This document shows positions 60,969 through 64,000 of a stretch of 64,000 nucleotides of DNA, piece by piece. The translations under genes and the position numbers were made by a program. Source of the stretch: Ruminococcus flavefaciens. GTDB lineage: Bacteria; Bacillota; Clostridia; Oscillospirales; Ruminococcaceae. Location of the stretch: contig CACWHY010000004.1 of the NCBI GenBank assembly GCA_902760805.1, positions 112,582 through 176,581 of the forward strand, given 5' to 3'. The notes under the pieces are model-generated. The model was not told the origin of the DNA and made no database searches. It was given only the letters and a program-made list of their open reading frames with translations. The first letter of the stretch is position 1. Every line of letters starts with the position of its first letter.

Positions 60969-61463
60969 ATGATAACAAGGGAGAATGCATTTGCTCTGCT
61001 GAAAAAATACAATCAGGATCCGTTCCATATCCAGCACGCCCTTGATTTTGAGCTGTATCCGGAGGAGCATTGTCTGAAAGCATCGGAACTTCTGCGAGAA
61101 GGCGGCGTCAGCGATGACATCATTCATTCTGTCTGTTCACATGGCTACGGGATCACAGTTGGCTGCGGCGTAACAATAGATGTCGAGCCGATTCATGAAA
61201 TGGAAAAGGTGCTGTTTGCAGCGGACGAACTGACCGGTCTGATCTGGGCTGCCGCTCTGATGCGCCCTTCCAAAAGCACAAAGGACATGGAACTGAAATC
61301 GCTGAAAAAGAAGTATAAGAGCAAAGGCTTTGCGGCAGGATGTTCGCGTGAAGTGATTGAGCGCGGTGCAAATCAGCTTGGCTGGGAGCTTGACAAGCTG
61401 CTCGATATGACGCTGAAGGCAATGGCTGCCTGTGAAGACACAATCAACGCAGAGATGGCGTAA
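60969..61463 (+). CDS. HD-superfamily hydrolase-like protein with an apparent internal deletion
   Basis: This 164-residue protein matches a Clostridia HD-hydrolase family: 'MITRENAFALLKKYN', 'PFHIQHAL', 'DFELYPEEHCLKASELLREGG', 'HSVCSHGYG', 'VLFAADELTGLIWAAALMRPSK' and 'KGFAAGCSREVIERGA'. In the family as I know it, about 35-40 residues ending in 'GLLHD' stand between 'HAL' and 'DFELYPEEHC'. Here HAL joins DFELYP directly, so the HD metal pair is missing, while the frame is kept. A few extra residues ('GCGVT') follow 'HGYGITV'. It is probably inactive as a phosphohydrolase. First gene of a four-gene unit. Confidence 0.75.
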   Translation: MITRENAFALLKKYNQDPFHIQHALDFELYPEEHCLKASELLREGGVSDDIIHSVCSHGYGITVGCGVTIDVEPIHEMEKVLFAADELTGLIWAAALMRPSKSTKDMELKSLKKKYKSKGFAAGCSREVIERGANQLGWELDKLLDMTLKAMAACEDTINAEMA

Positions 61464-61494
61464 ATACCCCAATCCGTAAATGGAGGCTGTTTTT

Positions 61495-61716
61495 ATGAAA
61501 TCTATTTTGATCAAGGATACCACCCGTGAAGAACGCGAGCAGATTATCAAAGAGTCGCTGGACTGCGGCAGCGGCTGTGAAAACTGTTCATCATGCTGGT
61601 TGGGCGGAGGAAGTCCGTTTGGCATCTACCAGGATTACATTGACGGCAAACGCGAGATCAGCGAGATCAATATGACCTATATGGAGCAATACCGCCAGAA
61701 TCGCATGATCAAATGA
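61495..61716 (+). CDS. Small Cys-cluster protein (73 aa), paralogue 1
   Basis: The start is ATG 61495 (MKSILIKDTTREERE), 8 bases after GGAGG. The central 'CGSGCENCSSCW' has four Cys spaced CxxxCxxCxxC and could bind an Fe-S cluster or zinc. It continues 'GIYQDYIDGKREISEINMTYMEQYRQ'. The plan (EERxxI, Cys cluster, YxxYIxGxR, acidic helix) is shared with the next gene. I know similar mini-proteins in Clostridia next to HD-hydrolase genes but no function. Confidence 0.78.
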   Translation: MKSILIKDTTREEREQIIKESLDCGSGCENCSSCWLGGGSPFGIYQDYIDGKREISEINMTYMEQYRQNRMIK

Positions 61717-61727
61717 GGTGACAGGAT

Positions 61728-61925
61728 ATGACAGCGGCACCTGATATTATGAATTCTACTGCCGAAGAACGCCGAATATATATTAAAAACAAATTCCCGT
61801 GTATTGCAGACTGCGATATGTGCGGAATCTGTACTGAATTTCACGGCAAAGATGCAGAAGTCGCATATGAAGCATATATTCGTGGAGAGAGATCATTTGA
61901 GGAAGTATCTGCGGATTACAGATAA
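61728..61925 (+). CDS. Small Cys-cluster protein (65 aa), paralogue 2
   Basis: The start is ATG 61728, with GAGGTGA upstream, 11 bases after paralogue 1. It has 'TAEERRIYIKNKFPCIADCDMCGICTEF', read in parts as EERRIYIK and CIADCDMCGIC (CxxxCxxCxxC), then 'AYIRGERSFEEVSADYR'. The same order of elements as paralogue 1 points to duplication. A metal- or Fe-S-binding role is inferred from the Cys spacing only. Confidence 0.78.
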   Translation: MTAAPDIMNSTAEERRIYIKNKFPCIADCDMCGICTEFHGKDAEVAYEAYIRGERSFEEVSADYR

Positions 61926-61942
61926 TATGTTGGAGAAATAAT

Positions 61943-62332
61943 ATGAGAAACGAAAAAGTATTTGAATGGCTCAGCGAAAAGGGCTTCGCAGACAGAGTCA
62001 TAGACCATACAGAAACGATAGATACTGTTGAACACGCTGCAATTCAGCTTGGCTGTTCTGAAGCAGAGATCGCTAAAACGCAGTTTCACACGAAGCCCAG
62101 CATGATTCCGAGAGACCATGTAGAAAAAATGACAGGATCCATACCTGGCGGCGTATGTCCGTTTGCTGTCCCGAGCGGAATTCCAGTCTGGCTTGATGTT
62201 TCGATGAAACGTTTTTTTTTCATTCACCCGTCAGCAGGCAATGAGTTTACATCTGTTAAGCTGACACCGGATGAGCTGGAACAGGCATCCAATGCTGTTG
62301 GATGGTGCGATGTCTGCAAGGGATGGGAATAA
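61943..62332 (+). CDS. YbaK/EbsC-family aminoacyl-tRNA deacylase-like protein, internally shortened
   Basis: This 129-residue protein has the family start 'VFEWLSEKGFADRVIDH', 'TVEHAAIQLGCSEAEIAKT', then 'QFHTKPSMIP', 'GGVCPFAVPSGIPVWLDVSMKRF' and the typical end 'AVGWCDVCKGWE'. Full-length members have about 25-30 residues between 'IAKT' and 'QFxxK', including the conserved Lys/Asp-rich substrate loop; here these are missing without loss of frame. YbaK-like proteins free mischarged tRNA(Pro); this version is probably impaired. Its last ~109 bases are overlapped on the other strand by the run-on end of the recombinase. Confidence 0.78.
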   Translation: MRNEKVFEWLSEKGFADRVIDHTETIDTVEHAAIQLGCSEAEIAKTQFHTKPSMIPRDHVEKMTGSIPGGVCPFAVPSGIPVWLDVSMKRFFFIHPSAGNEFTSVKLTPDELEQASNAVGWCDVCKGWE

Positions 62333-63930
62333 AGGCATTCAGAAAAATTGAAAGGCCGGACAACATTGTTCGCACAACAGTGAATCGACCTGACCGTCAC
62401 GCCGGACTTAAAGTGGAACTCCAAATAGTCATCGTACACAGTCACTTTTTCAAGCAGCTTCTTTACGAGACTGCCATCAAAAGCGGTAATCTCGCACTTC
62501 TGCCACTCAATAAACCGCTGAAGCTGTCTTATCCGTTTCTTGTGTTCCGACTTCGCTGTGCCGTCCATATCTGCCTGTGCCTGAAGTTCACGCAGGCGGA
62601 GAATTTCATCGGTGATATCATCGTAATTCTCACGGCGCTCTGTTCTGTCTATCAGTTCTTGTTGCAGCTTTGCCATTTTCGCTGCCAATGCTGCGGCACT
62701 TTCCGGATTCGCCGCATTGATCGCAGCTTCAAGGTTCACCTTCAGCTGTTCCAGATAAGTGTCACTGTTGCCGACTATTTCATTGAGCGCGTCAAGAAAT
62801 GCTTCTATCAGTATCTCCTCGTTGATTGTTCTTGCATGGCACTCGTCTTTATGCTCAAGCCTTGTCAGACACCGCCACACAATTGATTTCTTGCCCCGGT
62901 TGTTCCAGTGGATCCTGCGATATTCCTCACCGCATTCTGCACAGAACACGATTTTTGAGAACGGGTGGTTTGCGCTGAAATTCTTCCGTCTGCCAAAGCA
63001 GGCGTTCTGTTCGCTGCGCCGTGCCATTTCCTCCTGCCCCATCAGAAATATCTCTTTCGGGATAATTGCTTCATGGTCGTCCTCAATGTAGTACTGCGGC
63101 AGGATCCCGTTGTTTTTACCACGATTCTTGTTCAGGAAGTCAATGGTGTAGGTCTTTTGTAGAAGAGCATCGCCCATATACTTTTCGTTTTCAAGGATCT
63201 TACGAATCGAGGTATCGTGCCATTTGACCTTTCCACGAGAGGTCAGGATACCGTCACGCTCTAAGCCTTGTGCGATCTTCTTGCAGCTTTTCCCCTCAAG
63301 GTATTCTCTGAAAATGCGTTTGACGATCTCAGCCTGTTCCTGGTTGATGATCAGGTGACCGTTCTCGTCCTTGTCGTAGCCGAGGAAGTTTCGTGTATTC
63401 ACCAGCACTTTCCCCTGCTGAAAGCGATAATGGATACCCATTTTTGTATTTTTGCTGAGGGATTCAGATTCCTGCTGCGCCAAAGATGCCATGATCGTCA
63501 GGAGGGCCTCTCCCCTTGTGTCCATCGTATTGATGGATCCCTTTTCAAAGTATACAGGGATATTCATTCCCTTCAGCATACGGATATAGTTCAGGCAGTC
63601 CACAGTGTTTCGGGCGAATCGGCTGATGGATTTTGTCAGGATCATGTCGATCAGCCCCTTTTTGCAGTCCTCGATCATCGCATTGAATCCCTCTCTACCT
63701 TTTGTCGAGGTCGCCGAGATACCTTCATCTGCGTATACCCTGACCATTTCCCATTCGGGTTTTGAATTGATGTACTCTGTATAGTGCTGGATCTGGCTCT
63801 CATAGCTGGATGCCTGTTCTTCATTGTCCGTGCTGACACGGCAGTATGCCGCTACACGAAGCTTTTTTATTTCTGTTTTTGCGGCTCTATTGCCCTTCTG
63901 CGGTTTTGCAGGAATTTTGATCACGTTCAT
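62224..63930 (-). CDS. Large serine recombinase (site-specific integrase/transposase) with a run-on C terminus
   Basis: This 568-residue protein has a resolvase-type catalytic domain ('RVAAYCRVSTDNEEQASSYE' with the nucleophile Ser, 'YADEGISATSTKGREGFN', 'ILTKSISRFARNTVDCL'), a recombinase domain, a zinc ribbon ('FCAECGEEYRR...CLTR...C') and a coiled coil, as in the TndX/TnpX-like group. It mobilises an integrated element. After 'FKSGVTV' (near 62392) the frame runs about 55 residues through non-family sequence, antisense to the YbaK-like gene, and stops at 62224. The expected end (SVEK-stop) is at 60786. A short upstream frame overlaps its start by ATGA. Confidence 0.9.
   Translation of the reverse strand: MNVIKIPAKPQKGNRAAKTEIKKLRVAAYCRVSTDNEEQASSYESQIQHYTEYINSKPEWEMVRVYADEGISATSTKGREGFNAMIEDCKKGLIDMILTKSISRFARNTVDCLNYIRMLKGMNIPVYFEKGSINTMDTRGEALLTIMASLAQQESESLSKNTKMGIHYRFQQGKVLVNTRNFLGYDKDENGHLIINQEQAEIVKRIFREYLEGKSCKKIAQGLERDGILTSRGKVKWHDTSIRKILENEKYMGDALLQKTYTIDFLNKNRGKNNGILPQYYIEDDHEAIIPKEIFLMGQEEMARRSEQNACFGRRKNFSANHPFSKIVFCAECGEEYRRIHWNNRGKKSIVWRCLTRLEHKDECHARTINEEILIEAFLDALNEIVGNSDTYLEQLKVNLEAAINAANPESAAALAAKMAKLQQELIDRTERRENYDDITDEILRLRELQAQADMDGTAKSEHKKRIRQLQRFIEWQKCEITAFDGSLVKKLLEKVTVYDDYLEFHFKSGVTVRSIHCCANNVVRPFNFSECLYSHPLQTSHHPTALDACSSSSGVSLTDVNSLPADG
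62390..62408 (+). repeat. Right copy of the 19-bp direct repeat
   Basis: CTGACCGTCACGCCGGACT, 17 of 19 identical with 60799-60817, inside the recombinase coding sequence. The 1572 bases between the copies hold the HD-like, two Cys-cluster and YbaK-like genes. Confidence 0.7.
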
Positions 63931-64000
63931 TTTATCACCCCTATCAAGCTGTACATATATTCTGCCTGCGCGATCGGATCGTCATATTGCATTTCCGGTT
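63927..64000 (-). CDS. 3' end of a gene upstream of the recombinase (partial)
   Basis: A minus-strand frame entering from the right edge reads 23 residues, ending 'AQAEYMYSLIGVIK', and stops at 63927-63929, overlapping the recombinase ATG (ATGA). Such coupling is common where recombinase genes stand in tandem. Too short for identification. Confidence 0.5.
   Translation of the reverse strand, partial: PEMQYDDPIAQAEYMYSLIGVIK

Noticed and set aside
60828-62368. CAATGTTGT (60828-60836) and its complement ACAACATTG (62360-62368) as terminal inverted repeats of the 1.57-kb block
   Set aside because: Only 9 bp, at unequal distances from the 19-bp repeats, and no transposase is inside the block; chance cannot be excluded.
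1-64000. rRNA, tRNA, CRISPR or IS element
   Set aside because: None was seen by reading for cloverleaf ends, rRNA cores, regular repeat-spacer units or transposase genes; a covariance-model scan would be needed to exclude small RNAs.

Overview
The window looks like the chromosome of a cellulolytic, spore-gene-carrying Firmicute of the Ruminococcus type (Oscillospiraceae). The evidence is two secreted glycoside hydrolases ending in type I dockerins (a GH26 mannanase and a GH9 cellulase), Clostridia-type gene orders (rnc / radical SAM / smc / ftsY; infC-rpmI-rplT; aroQ-pepP-efp-CD1247), the sporulation genes spoIIR, spoIIGA and sigE, strong GGAGG ribosome binding sites and sigma-A promoters of the TTGACA-N17-TATAAT type. 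Up to about 58.4 kb the genes have high G+C at third codon positions. From about 58.45 kb to the right edge the DNA is visibly more A+T rich and holds accessory genes and a serine recombinase. I saw no rRNA, tRNA or CRISPR array.

Layout. 0-1.2 kb (minus): purine salvage pair, hpt followed by an NCS2 purine permease cut by the window edge. 1.4-6.8 kb: an intracellular GH43 enzyme, a lipoprotein-like penicillin-binding transpeptidase on the minus strand, then maf, a DUF1015 gene and a small unknown gene. 6.85-10.5 kb: a three-gene MacAB-like export system behind two stacked promoters with dyad symmetries. 10.5-11.8 kb: a regulator that joins an AraC-type helix-turn-helix to a GGDEF domain, and a small heavy-metal-binding protein. 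11.9-17.2 kb (minus): a galactomannan operon, SUKH protein, GH36 alpha-galactosidase (broken by a one-base frameshift), GH26-dockerin mannanase, and a flavodoxin/ferredoxin protein. 17.3-20.4 kb (minus): aroQ-pepP-efp-CD1247-type gene, and rpsU.

20.5-40.9 kb is one nearly gap-free co-directional block on the minus strand: rRNA/tRNA methyltransferase, dprA, topA, trmFO, plsX, rnc, a radical SAM gene, smc, ftsY, rdgB, yhbY, a flavin reductase, nadD, yqeK, an LCP wall-polymer ligase, rsfS, leuS. It links lipid, RNA, protein-targeting and NAD housekeeping. 41.0-43.0 kb (minus): infC-rpmI-rplT with an attenuator leader, preceded by spoIIR. 43.1-48.8 kb (plus): a secreted leucine-rich-repeat protein, the GH9 cellulase and a DEAD-box helicase with a 34-residue membrane protein. 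48.9-50.4 kb: spoIIGA-sigE. 50.6-58.4 kb: recJ, relA, an MBL hydrolase, hemZ and an RlmD-like methyltransferase in one operon.

Accessory end (58.5-64 kb, plus then minus): degenerate ~35-bp repeats around an unrecognised gene, a membrane-anchored class C serine hydrolase, then a 1.57-kb segment (HD-like protein, two paralogous Cys-cluster mini-proteins, YbaK-like deacylase). This segment lies between two copies of the 3' end of a serine recombinase gene. The HD-like and YbaK-like proteins each appear to lack an internal in-frame block that carries family-defining residues.

The observations I would check first are the split recombinase 3' end with its displaced terminator, the twin in-frame deletions, the FtsY with its acidic and membrane-targeting region at the C terminus instead of the N terminus, and the apparent AUU start and attenuator of infC.
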